DNA of 55,917 bases from Micromonospora acroterricola (GCF_003172955.1 NZ_QGKR01000141.1:1-55917); one strand, 5' to 3'. Counted from the stretch's first letter, positions 25,810-35,915 are shown. The notes: generated from the letters alone by a model not told the origin. Made by a program: numbers and translations.

Positions 25810-28800
25810 GTGCCATCACTTCGATCCAGCCAGCTACGCAAGGCAAGGGTTCGATCGCGTAGGGGTGATCTGCGCAATTCTTTAGCGGCTGCGGTCATCG
25901 CCGCCTTAATGGCGGGATTTGTCCAGGTCACCCCTACGCAGGCGGCTCCTGCGGGATACGAGCGTCCGGCTGCCGAGTCGGTGCCGACGGTGCCGGTGGA
26001 GGCCGTCAAGTCCTCGGCTGTTCCGTCGCTGCCACGGCCGCCCGCAGCTTCGACGAAGCCCGCCCCGGTGTGGCCCTCAGGTGGAGTGGTGTTGGCGGAC
26101 GTAGCCGTGACAAGCCTCGCGGCGGGCGCCGCCCGTGCAGGTGATCTTCCGGTGCGCCTCGCGCGGCCCGCATCGGGCGCCCGGGAATCCGCGTCAGCTC
26201 CTGGGCGGGTCCGCGTCGAACTGCTTGATAGGGCCGCCACGGGCCGTGCCGGGGTGCGGGGCCTGCTGCTCCGGCTCGACCGGGCAGACGGCGTCAAGGT
26301 GGCTGGACGGACGGACCTGGCCGTTGACTACTCCTCATTCGCCACTGCGTACGGTGCAGATTGGTCCACCCGGTTGCGGCTCGTGTCGCTGCCCGCCTGT
26401 GCCCTCGACACGCCTACCCGTAGGGAGTGTGTCGGTACACCGCTGCAATCCCGGAATGACCTTCGTTCCCGGACAGTGTCGGCGAGCCTGACACTCGGCG
26501 CGGTGCCGAGCGTCGTGGCGCTTGAAGCGGCCGCCTCTGGTCCTGCCGGTGACTACTCGGCAACATCCTTGCAGCCATCGTCGACATGGTCGGCCGGCGG
26601 CAGTTCGGGCGCCTTTAACTGGTCCTACCCGATGCGGGTTCCGCCAGCGACCGGTGGGCCGGCGCCGCAAGTACAACTGGGCTACTCGTCCCAGTCCGTA
26701 GACGGCCGACACGCTGCCTCCAACAACCAACCCTCCTGGATGGGCGAGGGATTTGAGGCATGGCCGGGCGGCTTCGTGGAACGGCAGTACAAGCCCTGCG
26801 CACGAGACATGAACGGCTCGGCGAACAATGACAAGGAGACGGGCGACCAGTGCTGGGAGACCGATAACGCCACTCTATCGCTTAATGGCACCTCCGGCGA
26901 ACTGCTCTACAATGCTGTGGAGGGGCGCTGGCACCTGCGCAATGACGAAGGAGCGCGCATCGAGCGCAGGACGGGTGCCAGCAACGGCGATAACAATGGC
27001 GAGCACTGGGTGGTCACCACCACCGACGGCATCCAATACTGGTTTGGCCTGAACCGCCTGCCGGGCTGGGTATCCGAGAAACCAGAGACCAACTCGACAT
27101 GGACTGTCCCGGTTTTTGGCAACGATCCGGGCGAGCCGTGCCACGCGACGGCGTTCCCCGATTCGGACTGCGTCCAGGCCTGGCGTTGGAACCTTGACTA
27201 CGTCATCGATCTCCACAGCAATACCGCGTCCTACTGGTATGGCAAGGAATCGAACAAGTACGCCCGCAATCTGGACCCAGACGATGATGCCGATTACGTC
27301 CGCGCTGGGTGGCTCGACCGGATTGACTACGGCACCCGCAGGGCCGGCGGGACTGACTCGGTGTTCAATAGCCCTTCCCCATTTCGGGTGGAGTTCAACG
27401 AGTCCGACCGATGCGTAAGCAACTGCACGACCCACGACGAGGCGCATTGGCCCGACACCCCATGGGACTCGTCGTGTACGGGACCCTCGTGCCCGGACAA
27501 ATTCAGCCCGACCTTCTGGACGACCAAGCGACTAGCGTCCGTGACAACCCAAGTGCGGGCGGGAGCGGGATACCGCGATGTGGAACGTTGGACGTTCAGC
27601 CACTCCTTTCCGGACCCCGGTGATGGCACCCGAGCTGGCCTCTGGCTCGACAAGATTTCCCACGTCGGTCTAGCTGGTGGCAGCGTCAACGTCCCTGATA
27701 TCGAGTTCACCCCGGTGCAGCTCTCCAACCGCGTCGACACGGAGGACTTCGCGGCGGCGATGAACTGGATGCGTATCACCAAGATCCGCAACGAGACCGG
27801 CGGCACTGTCAGCGTTACGTACTCTGATCAGGACTGTAAAGCCGGCGAGACGATGCCGGCGGTGCACACGAACGTACGGCTGTGCTACCCCGTCATCTGG
27901 GAGCCTGAAGGCCACCCGGCGCCGGTGACTGACTGGTTCCACAAGTACGTCGTCAAAACGATCTATGAAAGCGACAATACCGGAGGCGCACCTCCCCAGG
28001 GCAGCCCTCGCGTTGTCTACAAATACGACTACTACGACGGCGCCGCGTGGCACTACACCGACGACGACGGCCTGGTGGAGAAGAAGTACAAGACGTGGTC
28101 GGACTTCCGGGGGTACGGCCGGGTGGGGGTGACAGTCGGTGACCCTGGGGAGCAGACTTACTCGGAGACCCGCTACTTCCGCGGTATGCACGGGGATAAG
28201 GCCTCGCCAAGCGGTGGCATCCGTGACGTGAAGATCGACGGTATCAACGACGAGGACTGGCACGCCGGTACCGTCCGCGAGACGATAAACTTCAACGGCC
28301 CCAGTGGATCGGTCGTCAACCGGCAGACAAACGAGCCCTGGCTATCGCCAGTGACGGCGACCCGCACGATCAATGGAGACACGGTCACAGCCCGGTTCAA
28401 TCGGATCGCAGCGACGCGTTCGTACACGGCCCGAGACGCCGGCCGTGCGGATCGGGTCACGAAGATTGCCAACAGCTTCGACTCCTACGGGATGCCAGTC
28501 CAGGTCGATGACCTGGGGGAGGAAAGCGTTCCTGGAGACGAGAAGTGCACTAAGAGCGAGTACAACCCGCGCAACGGCGGATCTTGGATCATGGACCGCG
28601 TCCACTCCACCAAGATGTTTGGGGTCAAATGTGCCGACACCGGCGGTGCGTTGACTGACGAGGATTTCATCAGTGAGCTACGTACCTCCTACGACGCCCA
28701 GTCGTTCGGCACCGCACCGACCCGGGGTCTACCGACCCAAACGGAGAAGGCGTCCGCCTGGAACAGCGGCGCGCCGACTTTTGTGACGCAGAACCGAGCT

Positions 28801-31800
28801 GCCTACGACACGCAGGGTCGAGTAACGTCCACGTGGGACGGAATAGGATACGAAACTAAAACCGCCTACACCCCCTCCGTCGGGGGACCCGTGACGGCCT
28901 TGACTGTTACCAATCCGCTGCAGCACGTGGCCGTCACCAATTTTGAGCCAGCCTGGGGCCTAACCACGTCGACGGTCGATGCCAACAACAAAACTACCAA
29001 TATGGCCTACGATCCGCTGGGCCGGCTCACTGCGGTATGGCTCCCCGGCCGGGACATCGCCACCAAGAAGCCGAACCTCAAGTACACGTACCAGTTGAGC
29101 GCAGTTGCGCCGACCGTAGTCACCACATCACGTCTGAACGCGGCCGAGGACTACGTAGAAAGTTTTGCTCTCCTCGACGGGCTGCTCCGCCAGCGTCAGA
29201 CGCAGAATGCTTCCCCATCGGGCGGTCGGTTGCTCACCGACGCCTTCTACGACTCCGCAGGACGAGAGGCAGTCAAATACGGCACCTACCATGCGAGCGG
29301 GTCCGCCGGTGGCACGCTGAGCACAGCCATCGATCGCGCCTTGGTGCCGAACCAGAGCAGCACCGTCTACGACGGGATCAGCCGTGTAACCGCGACGGTC
29401 TTCCAGCCTTACAACGTCGAGCGTTGGCGAACGAAAACCTACTACGCCGGAGACCGCACCGATGTAACAGCACCCGAGGGTAGCCCTGCAGCGAGTTCGA
29501 CCGTCACCGATGCCCGCGACCGGACGGTGGAGTTGCGGCAGTACCACGGTGCCACGCCGACCCCCGGCACCCCGGGAAGTTGGGACTCCACCCGCTTCAC
29601 AATTGATCGGCGGGGAAATCTCACAAACGTCACCGACGCGGCGAACAACGTTTGGGCCTACTCCTACGACACTTTGGGCCGGCAGACAGAGAGCCGGGAT
29701 CCCGACCGCGGCAAGACCACCTTCACGTACGATAAGAATGACCGGGTGGCCACGTCCATGGATGCCCGGGATAAAAAGCTCGCGTACTTGTATGACTCTC
29801 TCAACCGCAAGCGCGCAGTGTACGACAACCAGGTGGGCGGGACGCAGCGGGCGCAGTGGATCTACGACACCCTGGCCAAGGGGCGGATCACCCAGTCCAC
29901 TCGTTTTGTGGGGTCGGACGCTTATCAAGTTAAGGCCCTCGGATATACCGACAGCTACGAGCTGACCGGAAGCCAAGTCATCATTCCAGCCTCCGAGACC
30001 GGACTGGCGGGCACCTACAACTTCGAGAAGACCTGGAATATCGACGGCAGCCTGGCGTCGAGCAGCTTCCCGTCGACCAACGGTGACCTGCCACTCGAAA
30101 CGCTGACTTACGGCTACGACGGCTTCGGCGGCCTGAAGACCGTAGGCACGCTCTACGGCTCGACACAATCCTCCTATGTCGCCGACACGGACTACAACGC
30201 CCTGGGTCAGATCGAGCAGGTGGAGCTTTATAGCGGGTCAGGTGGGCGTGTCTTCCAGGCATTCACCCGTGAGAAGGAGACGGGACGCCTTCTCGGCATC
30301 CGAACCGACCGCGACCAAGTCGCACCGAACATCCTCAGCGACGTTCGATACACCTACAACAAGGCCGGGAACATCACCCAGATCCGTGACGTTGCCGCGG
30401 ATCCGGTCGACGACACCCAGTGCTACACCTACGACTACCTGGGACGATTGACAGAAGCATGGACACCGGCTTCCAGTGACTGTGCGGCAACACGGAGTGT
30501 GACTGGGCTCGGCGGCCCGGCACCCTACTGGCACTCGTGGACCTACGACAAGGTCGGCAACCGCAAGCAGGAGACAGTGCACGGTACGGGCAGCGACGCC
30601 GTGACCAACTACACCTACCCGGCGGCCGGCAGCACCAAGCCACACACGCTGTCCTCAACCACGGGTGCACGGCCGGGTACCTACACCTACGACGCAATGG
30701 GCAACACGCTCACCCGTCCCACGTCGGGCGCCGGAACACAAAGCCTTACGTGGGACAACGAGGCATTTCTGGCGAGTTCAACCGACGCGACTGGAACGAC
30801 CAGCTACATCTACGACGCTGACGGCAACAGGCTGATCCGTCGCGATCCGCAGGGCAGGACCCTCTATCTGCCAGAGCAGGAAATCCGCTACAGCAACAGC
30901 ACGCAGTCGAGGAGCTGCACGCGGTACTACAGCCACAACGGGAGTCCGGTCGCCTCGCGGACCGCCACCAAACTGACCTGGCTAGCGGCAGATCACCAAG
31001 GCACAGCTCTAGTCTCCGTTGACGCAGCGACCCAGTCGCAGACCATCCGCCGACAGAGTCCCTTCGGTGCTGCCCGCGGCACAGCCTCCCCTTGGCCGAA
31101 CACACGCGGATTCGTCGGTGGCACTGACGACAACACCGGGCTCACACACCTCGGAGCCCGGGAGTACGACAGCTCCACCGGTCGCTTCATTTCCTCCGAT
31201 GAGGTCATGGACCTCACCAACCCCCAACAGATGCACGGCTATACCTACGCGCATAGCAATCCGGTCGCCTACGCGGACCCCACGGGCAACCTGGAGTGCG
31301 GTAACGACGATTGCTCGATGAACTCACGCCCGACCAGCGATGGCGGCGAGATCATCACCATGCCGGACGGCACCAAGGAGAAGATTGGTGGTACAGGCGG
31401 TGGCACGGGCGATGGCCGGGCCACGTGGGTATCGAACGGGTGCGGCAAGGACCCGACCGCCTGGAAGGGGTGTCAACCGAGCCGACCCAACGCGGGAATC
31501 ATCCTAGGTGGTGCCATCGTGGTCGCCCCGACCGAGGCGGAGCTTCGAGCGGCCGTCACGGAGGAGATGGATCGGTGGTGCAAGGGCGGCAACGGCTGGG
31601 CCGACCGGCTACTTGGGGGTGCAGGCGTTGACGGGTGCGCGCCAGGCGTCGGCGGCTCGGAGTTCGTTGAATCGGCGATCAAGACAGAGATCTGCAACGA
31701 CCACCCAGACTGGTGCGAGTACCAAGACCTGAGCCAGACGTTCCTCATCCAGGGAGTGGCCGGGGTCGGTTACGCAGCATTCGGGAAGACGGAGAGGCGG

Positions 31801-32160
31801 CCGCCACACACGGCGAAGGTGTCCTACTTTGATTCGAGCGGCAAACTCATCTTCGAGACGACGCTGAGAAGCGGCAACATGACAGCAGCCGATCGGGCTA
31901 AGGGTTTCCCGCTGAACTCCCTGGCAACACATACCGAACGTCGAGCGATGGTCTTGCCGTATGTCGCGGAGGGCGGGTTCGTCGTCATCGAGGGTCAATA
32001 CAGGGCATGCTCCCACTGCAAGGGAGCCATGCGAGAAACCGCCGAGAACCGAAATGTAACGATTGCCTATCGTTGGCAAAATCGAGTTTGGATTGCGACC
32101 CCGCAGGCATCCGGTGCCAATTACCGAAAGATGATCGGCCGTATGACAAGATCGAGGTGA
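25810..32160 (+). CDS. RHS-repeat polymorphic toxin with C-terminal deaminase-like domain
   Basis: The GTG start has CGGAGG 5 nt upstream. The 2116-aa protein has a signal peptide (LAAAVIAALMAGFVQVTPTQA), an SpvB/TcdB-like N-terminal beta region (SFNWSYPMRVPP-type text, LGYSSQSVDGRHAASNN), then many YD/RHS repeats (YDPLGRLTAVW, YDTLGRQTESRDPDRGK). The RHS core box is GAREYDSSTGRFISSDEV followed by NPVAYADPTGN near residue 1818. The variable C-terminus (about 290 aa) ends in a cytidine-deaminase-like signature: THTERRAM (H2041, E2043) and ACSHCKGAM (C2067, C2070), the expected zinc ligands and catalytic Glu. RHS C-termini are released toxins; nucleic-acid or nucleotide deamination is the likely activity. 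Confidence 0.9.
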   Translation: MPSLRSSQLRKARVRSRRGDLRNSLAAAVIAALMAGFVQVTPTQAAPAGYERPAAESVPTVPVEAVKSSAVPSLPRPPAASTKPAPVWPSGGVVLADVAVTSLAAGAARAGDLPVRLARPASGARESASAPGRVRVELLDRAATGRAGVRGLLLRLDRADGVKVAGRTDLAVDYSSFATAYGADWSTRLRLVSLPACALDTPTRRECVGTPLQSRNDLRSRTVSASLTLGAVPSVVALEAAASGPAGDYSATSLQPSSTWSAGGSSGAFNWSYPMRVPPATGGPAPQVQLGYSSQSVDGRHAASNNQPSWMGEGFEAWPGGFVERQYKPCARDMNGSANNDKETGDQCWETDNATLSLNGTSGELLYNAVEGRWHLRNDEGARIERRTGASNGDNNGEHWVVTTTDGIQYWFGLNRLPGWVSEKPETNSTWTVPVFGNDPGEPCHATAFPDSDCVQAWRWNLDYVIDLHSNTASYWYGKESNKYARNLDPDDDADYVRAGWLDRIDYGTRRAGGTDSVFNSPSPFRVEFNESDRCVSNCTTHDEAHWPDTPWDSSCTGPSCPDKFSPTFWTTKRLASVTTQVRAGAGYRDVERWTFSHSFPDPGDGTRAGLWLDKISHVGLAGGSVNVPDIEFTPVQLSNRVDTEDFAAAMNWMRITKIRNETGGTVSVTYSDQDCKAGETMPAVHTNVRLCYPVIWEPEGHPAPVTDWFHKYVVKTIYESDNTGGAPPQGSPRVVYKYDYYDGAAWHYTDDDGLVEKKYKTWSDFRGYGRVGVTVGDPGEQTYSETRYFRGMHGDKASPSGGIRDVKIDGINDEDWHAGTVRETINFNGPSGSVVNRQTNEPWLSPVTATRTINGDTVTARFNRIAATRSYTARDAGRADRVTKIANSFDSYGMPVQVDDLGEESVPGDEKCTKSEYNPRNGGSWIMDRVHSTKMFGVKCADTGGALTDEDFISELRTSYDAQSFGTAPTRGLPTQTEKASAWNSGAPTFVTQNRAAYDTQGRVTSTWDGIGYETKTAYTPSVGGPVTALTVTNPLQHVAVTNFEPAWGLTTSTVDANNKTTNMAYDPLGRLTAVWLPGRDIATKKPNLKYTYQLSAVAPTVVTTSRLNAAEDYVESFALLDGLLRQRQTQNASPSGGRLLTDAFYDSAGREAVKYGTYHASGSAGGTLSTAIDRALVPNQSSTVYDGISRVTATVFQPYNVERWRTKTYYAGDRTDVTAPEGSPAASSTVTDARDRTVELRQYHGATPTPGTPGSWDSTRFTIDRRGNLTNVTDAANNVWAYSYDTLGRQTESRDPDRGKTTFTYDKNDRVATSMDARDKKLAYLYDSLNRKRAVYDNQVGGTQRAQWIYDTLAKGRITQSTRFVGSDAYQVKALGYTDSYELTGSQVIIPASETGLAGTYNFEKTWNIDGSLASSSFPSTNGDLPLETLTYGYDGFGGLKTVGTLYGSTQSSYVADTDYNALGQIEQVELYSGSGGRVFQAFTREKETGRLLGIRTDRDQVAPNILSDVRYTYNKAGNITQIRDVAADPVDDTQCYTYDYLGRLTEAWTPASSDCAATRSVTGLGGPAPYWHSWTYDKVGNRKQETVHGTGSDAVTNYTYPAAGSTKPHTLSSTTGARPGTYTYDAMGNTLTRPTSGAGTQSLTWDNEAFLASSTDATGTTSYIYDADGNRLIRRDPQGRTLYLPEQEIRYSNSTQSRSCTRYYSHNGSPVASRTATKLTWLAADHQGTALVSVDAATQSQTIRRQSPFGAARGTASPWPNTRGFVGGTDDNTGLTHLGAREYDSSTGRFISSDEVMDLTNPQQMHGYTYAHSNPVAYADPTGNLECGNDDCSMNSRPTSDGGEIITMPDGTKEKIGGTGGGTGDGRATWVSNGCGKDPTAWKGCQPSRPNAGIILGGAIVVAPTEAELRAAVTEEMDRWCKGGNGWADRLLGGAGVDGCAPGVGGSEFVESAIKTEICNDHPDWCEYQDLSQTFLIQGVAGVGYAAFGKTERRPPHTAKVSYFDSSGKLIFETTLRSGNMTAADRAKGFPLNSLATHTERRAMVLPYVAEGGFVVIEGQYRACSHCKGAMRETAENRNVTIAYRWQNRVWIATPQASGANYRKMIGRMTRSR

Positions 32161-32174
32161 TCGAGGTTCTCTCA

Positions 32175-32214
32175 AAGGGGTAGGCGTCGACTTAATGGTC
32201 GGTGCCTACCCCTT
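32175..32214 (+). terminator. Terminator after the RHS gene
   Basis: AAGGGGTAGGC (32175-32185) and GCCTACCCCTT (32204-32214) form a perfect 11-bp stem, 15 bp after the RHS stop. Confidence 0.75.
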
Positions 32215-32348
32215 GGATACAGCGCAGCCGCCGCCCTAGCGAGGTGTCGGTGGGCCGCGATGCTATGCTGGCCCGTCAACACCGGTCGGTCTCGTTAGCT
32301 GGGCTCGTTTAGAGACGTTAGTGAGCCGCTCACAGAACGGATGCGACG

Positions 32349-32654
32349 ATGGCCGCCGTAACGATTGAGTTCATTGGTGACGACGCAGCAATAAACGATT
32401 CCTTCCGAGAGTGGTTGTCGAGAGCTGGCCTCCAAGTTACGAAGGCCGGCAACGGTTCGAACGTTTCGGTACAAAATATTGCTGACTGCGAACAGTTCGG
32501 CGCGCAGCTGTCCCGTTTCGTCGTAGAGAGAAGTGATTCGTTCAAGCTGCGCATCGATGGTCCAGGTGGAGATTCACTTCTTCATGAGGTGCGGATGGTG
32601 GCGGACGCTGATTCAATGACGCAATTTCTCGCCACGAGTGCTTATCTTCAGTAA
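32349..32654 (+). CDS. Small protein, candidate immunity protein for the RHS toxin
   Basis: The 101-aa product (MAAVTIEFIGDDAAINDSFR, ending MTQFLATSAYLQ) matches no family I can name. It is small, acidic, cytoplasmic, and has alternating helix and strand text. It is the first gene after the RHS toxin tip, and its GC content is visibly lower than that of neighbours, as toxin-tip and immunity modules often are. Against this, a terminator separates it from the RHS gene, so it needs its own promoter; a TATGCT box lies near 32261. The immunity role is inferred from position only. Confidence 0.6.
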   Translation: MAAVTIEFIGDDAAINDSFREWLSRAGLQVTKAGNGSNVSVQNIADCEQFGAQLSRFVVERSDSFKLRIDGPGGDSLLHEVRMVADADSMTQFLATSAYLQ

Positions 32655-32892
32655 CGTCAACTGTCGCTAGGTAGGGGCGGCTGTCCTGCATCCTCAGCCT
32701 CACGTAATTCGGGCTCCTAACAGTTACTGGCGGCACCCGAGGTGCACGGCGAATTGAATTTGACCCGGTCCGGTCAAAGTCTTCACGGCGGGTCGTTCAG
32801 CGCGCGTCGACCCGCCGGGTCTGTCGCATCTCGTGTGATCGACCGTGCTGTCTCCCTATGGTTAGAGCAAGGTTTGCAGGCATAATGCATAC

Positions 32893-33726
32893 ATGTCGCA
32901 CGCTGACCTCACGTTCGCCGCTTGGTTGGACCTGTCCGGTGAGGCTGCGGGCCGCACCGCCGTCGCAGTCGCGCGCAGCACCGAGACCAGCTTCGTTGGC
33001 ATAGCCCCACATGCGTATGCTGGTCGGCAAGGTCGGGTGGCCTTCTTCGATCGCGATAACCTCCGCTATGCGTTGGTGCCGGGCGGCACCGCTCAACTCG
33101 GCCATGACCCTGACGGTTTCGTTGCAAGCTCTCAACAACGCTCTGACTTCGCCGAGGCCGTTGCTGAATACAACCTGACCACACCGCTCAACCGGTTCTT
33201 AGCCGGGACCGTCTCACCGCCGCGCCAAGTGTTCCTACCCGCACGACTCGTTGCGGTTCAATCCGAAGAAACCGACGCACTTCTAGCCCGTCAAGAGGAC
33301 ACCGCTCTCGACGCCAGCAATGATGAGTGCGGCCACGCCGGGCTAATCGCTGGGTTAGCTCGGCAAGGCCTGCGCCCACCGACACCAGACGAGTGGGAGT
33401 ATGCCTGCGCAGCAGGGGCCGCCAGTTTATTCCGCTGGGGTGACGGTTATCCCGATGGCGGACTTGACGCCGAGGAGCCCTTCCTCCAGCAACCGAATCT
33501 GTTCGGCCTGATCATCGGGAACGACCCGTACAGAGCCGAATTTACGACCGATCCCGAGGTCCTATGCGGCGGCGACGGCGGCTCGGCACTGTGCGGTGGT
33601 TATGGCAGATTTCTGACCTGGCTCACTCTTGCCACCGACTACCGCGACTCAGCATTAGCGCATGCCATCTATGGCGGCAGCCTGACCGGCGAGACTCCGG
33701 TTCGTCCCGTCCTGCCTATCCCTTGA
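32893..33726 (+). CDS. FGE/SUMF1-like domain protein
   Basis: The 277-aa protein contains pieces of the formylglycine-generating-enzyme/sulfatase-modifying fold: YALVPGGTAQLGHD (residues 59-72), LRPPTPDEWEYACAAGA (160-176) and FRWGDGYPDG (180-189), then NLFGLIIGNDPYRAEF and LCGGDGGSALCGGYGRF. True FGEs carry a catalytic Cys pair near the end; that motif is not apparent, so this is probably a non-catalytic C-lectin-type member. It sits behind the RHS locus in the same orientation. Role unknown; a second immunity gene or a binding protein are possibilities. Confidence 0.65.
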   Translation: MSHADLTFAAWLDLSGEAAGRTAVAVARSTETSFVGIAPHAYAGRQGRVAFFDRDNLRYALVPGGTAQLGHDPDGFVASSQQRSDFAEAVAEYNLTTPLNRFLAGTVSPPRQVFLPARLVAVQSEETDALLARQEDTALDASNDECGHAGLIAGLARQGLRPPTPDEWEYACAAGAASLFRWGDGYPDGGLDAEEPFLQQPNLFGLIIGNDPYRAEFTTDPEVLCGGDGGSALCGGYGRFLTWLTLATDYRDSALAHAIYGGSLTGETPVRPVLPIP

Positions 33727-33882
33727 GAAGGTGCCGCCCCTGCTACTGCTCTCTGTCCTGCCGTAAGCGGACTGCGGTGATGCGATGCCGCAGCAGCGCC
33801 CTCGTGGGCGTCCCAAGTCAGCACATCTTGAAGGTGCCTTAATGAGGTTCTAACGAGATGATGTTGGGCGTGTCCTCAAGAC

Positions 33883-34040
33883 ATGAGGCTCGTTGTGGCT
33901 AACGTGAGGAGGGGTAAGCAGCCACCGTGGATCGTCTCGGACGAACTCTGGGCCGAGATCGAACCGCTGCTGCAACGCCGTCCGCCGCGCTGACACCGCT
34001 ACCCCGGCCGCAAGCCGCTGGATGACCGCCCCTTACCGTC
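33883..34040 (+). pseudogene. IS5-type transposase remnant (5' fragment)
   Basis: From the ATG at 33883 the frame reads MRLVVANVRRGKQPPWIVSD, then ELWAEIEPLLQRRPPR and a TGA, continuing in frame HRYPGRKPLDDR before homology is lost. This is the conserved N-terminus of IS5-family transposases. The in-frame stop and loss of the rest show it is dead. It lies between the RHS-linked genes and the EVE-HNH gene, so an IS may have carried one of these segments. Confidence 0.75.
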
Positions 34041-34102
34041 CGAGCCGACGTTCGGCGCCAGCGCGGTGCCGAGAGTTCATAGGTGACTGCTGGAGGTGTC
34101 TC

Positions 34103-35332
34103 ATGCGGTGGCTCCTGCAATGCAACCCGACCAAGTGGCGCATCCATGATTTCGTCGCCGATGGTCATGAGATCACCGCGTGGACGGCGACACGACACCT
34201 CAGCGATATCCGTCCTGATCAGGATGTTGCTCTCTGGTTGACCGGAGGCACCGGCGGTGTGGTAGCGGTGGGTCACACCACCGGTCCTCCAACATCGGTG
34301 GCAGAGGGGCGAGTCGACGATGGCTATTACGTCGAGCCGCCTGATCCTGTCGCCGCCCGCTGGGCGGTGCCGGTCCGGCTCACGCGACGATACTTGGACC
34401 AGCCGGTGCCACGCGCGGCCCTCGCTGGCGATCAGGACTTCGCTGATAGCGCGATCCTCACGCGGCCGTGGTCTGGCAACCCGTTTCCTCTGACAGACCG
34501 ACAATTGCTGGCCGTCGTACGACACTCGTTCGGCAGAGGCGCCTCGGTGAACGGCCAGCTACCCGCCGAGGCGATGACCGGCGCGACCGACCTCCTACGC
34601 CGCTTGGTCGGTCTGCCGCTGACCACAGCGTCAGGCCGACTCAACACCGTCATCGAAGTACGCCCACCACACGTCATCGTCAGCACCGAACGCAGCCCCA
34701 ACGGCCAACCTGTACCGGTCGCCTGGGTCGACGATGCCCTCAGGCGCCTCCTACGCGACGGGTGCGTCGAGCTTCACCCACGCACCAGTACCTATCGGAG
34801 TGCGTTCATCGGAGCGGTACTGCTCACCCTGCCGGGTGCCCGCTCGTCCGGTAGCCCTCCCGTGATCACCCTCGACGCTCCACCGCAGCTCGACACCACA
34901 ACCGCCGCATTCACCTTCGGAGGAAACCTCGAACGGTTCGGCGTAGCCACTCATCGTGGCGAGCAAGCCCTGCTGCGCCAGCGCCTTTTCGCCTCAGCCA
35001 CGGACGCCGACTGTGCTATCTGCGGTGAGACGTACCCGGTCCGCCTCCTCCACGCCGCCCACATCAAGAAGCGCGCCGTCTGTACCGAACAAGAGGCACG
35101 CGACCTCGACCACATCGCCATGCCCGCATGCCTACTTGGGTGCGACGCCCTCTTCGAGGCTGGCTACATCGCCGTTGACCCCACCGGTCAAGTCATCGTT
35201 ACCGGCGACCCGGGCAACAGGGCCGCGCTAGATCAACGGCTGGCGGAGCTGGCGGACCGACGAGTAGATGCTCACACGACCAGCAGCGCTGCCTATTTCG
35301 CTTGGCACCGCGAAAATACCTTCCGCAGCTGA
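34103..35332 (+). CDS. EVE-HNH fusion, modification-dependent restriction nuclease candidate
   Basis: The 409-aa protein starts at an ATG with GGAGG 7 nt upstream. Residues 1-130 form an EVE-domain-like region (MRWLLQCNPTKWRIHDFV, DQDVALWLTGGTGGVVAVGH), a PUA-type fold that reads modified bases. The C-terminal region is an HNH nuclease domain: CAICGETYPVRLLHAAHIKK (from residue 304) and LDHIAMPACLLGCDALFEAG. EVE-HNH fusions are known type IV restriction enzymes acting on DNA with modified cytosine. The last HNH position reads GCDALFE rather than NHDALFD, so the metal site may be atypical. It lies just behind an IS remnant. Confidence 0.82.
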   Translation: MRWLLQCNPTKWRIHDFVADGHEITAWTATRHLSDIRPDQDVALWLTGGTGGVVAVGHTTGPPTSVAEGRVDDGYYVEPPDPVAARWAVPVRLTRRYLDQPVPRAALAGDQDFADSAILTRPWSGNPFPLTDRQLLAVVRHSFGRGASVNGQLPAEAMTGATDLLRRLVGLPLTTASGRLNTVIEVRPPHVIVSTERSPNGQPVPVAWVDDALRRLLRDGCVELHPRTSTYRSAFIGAVLLTLPGARSSGSPPVITLDAPPQLDTTTAAFTFGGNLERFGVATHRGEQALLRQRLFASATDADCAICGETYPVRLLHAAHIKKRAVCTEQEARDLDHIAMPACLLGCDALFEAGYIAVDPTGQVIVTGDPGNRAALDQRLAELADRRVDAHTTSSAAYFAWHRENTFRS

Positions 35333-35915
35333 GGTAGCAGCTCATCGGCGACGATCAGCATCGGACGGCACGGGGGAACCTGGGGGCCGACGTCGCGATC
35401 GCACGTCCTTACACCGGTAGAGGGCCTCCGAGGCCGCGTCTGCCGAGGTCGGAGTTGCCGCTTGCGATTGAAGATCGCACGTTGCGGCACTGGCCTTTAT
35501 GCAGGTCACAGCAGGCATGAGCCCGCAGGCCCCCTGCTCTCACGCCGACACGGTCGAAGGCGTCCTGACCTTAGGCCGGGGGATCGACTACCGCGCCCCG
35601 CGTCCAGTCAGCGAAATATGCAGGCGAAGCGCGTCGGCGGCTATCGCAGGGACCGGGGATCTCCGAGGGTTAGCCACGCACTACCAGCACGGCAAGCTCG
35701 GCCTCAACGTCGAGGTACCGAGTTTCGGCCAGAGTGCAGCCGCCGTCCACCAAGCTGCGATTGGCCCGCTGACGGCGCACAGACACCTCCGGCCCGCACC
35801 TGGAGCCTCGCCCAGGGGATCCGGACCGAGGACCGCTTCGAAAGCCGATGAGATCTGCCTGCTGAGCCGTCACTGCCGCACTGAATCAGGGCTGCGGCTC
35901 TCACCTCGCTGAGGC
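35333..35915. other. Intergenic region without a clear gene
   Basis: About 580 bp with no supported gene. A reverse-strand stretch near 35670-35760 encodes a protein-like tail (SLVDGGCTLAETRYLDVEAE) without a start, probably a remnant. Confidence 0.4.

Noticed and set aside
28500..30600. Recurring YD motifs considered as a DNA direct-repeat or CRISPR-like array
   Set aside because: They are RHS protein repeats with irregular spacing and diverged codons, not a DNA array.
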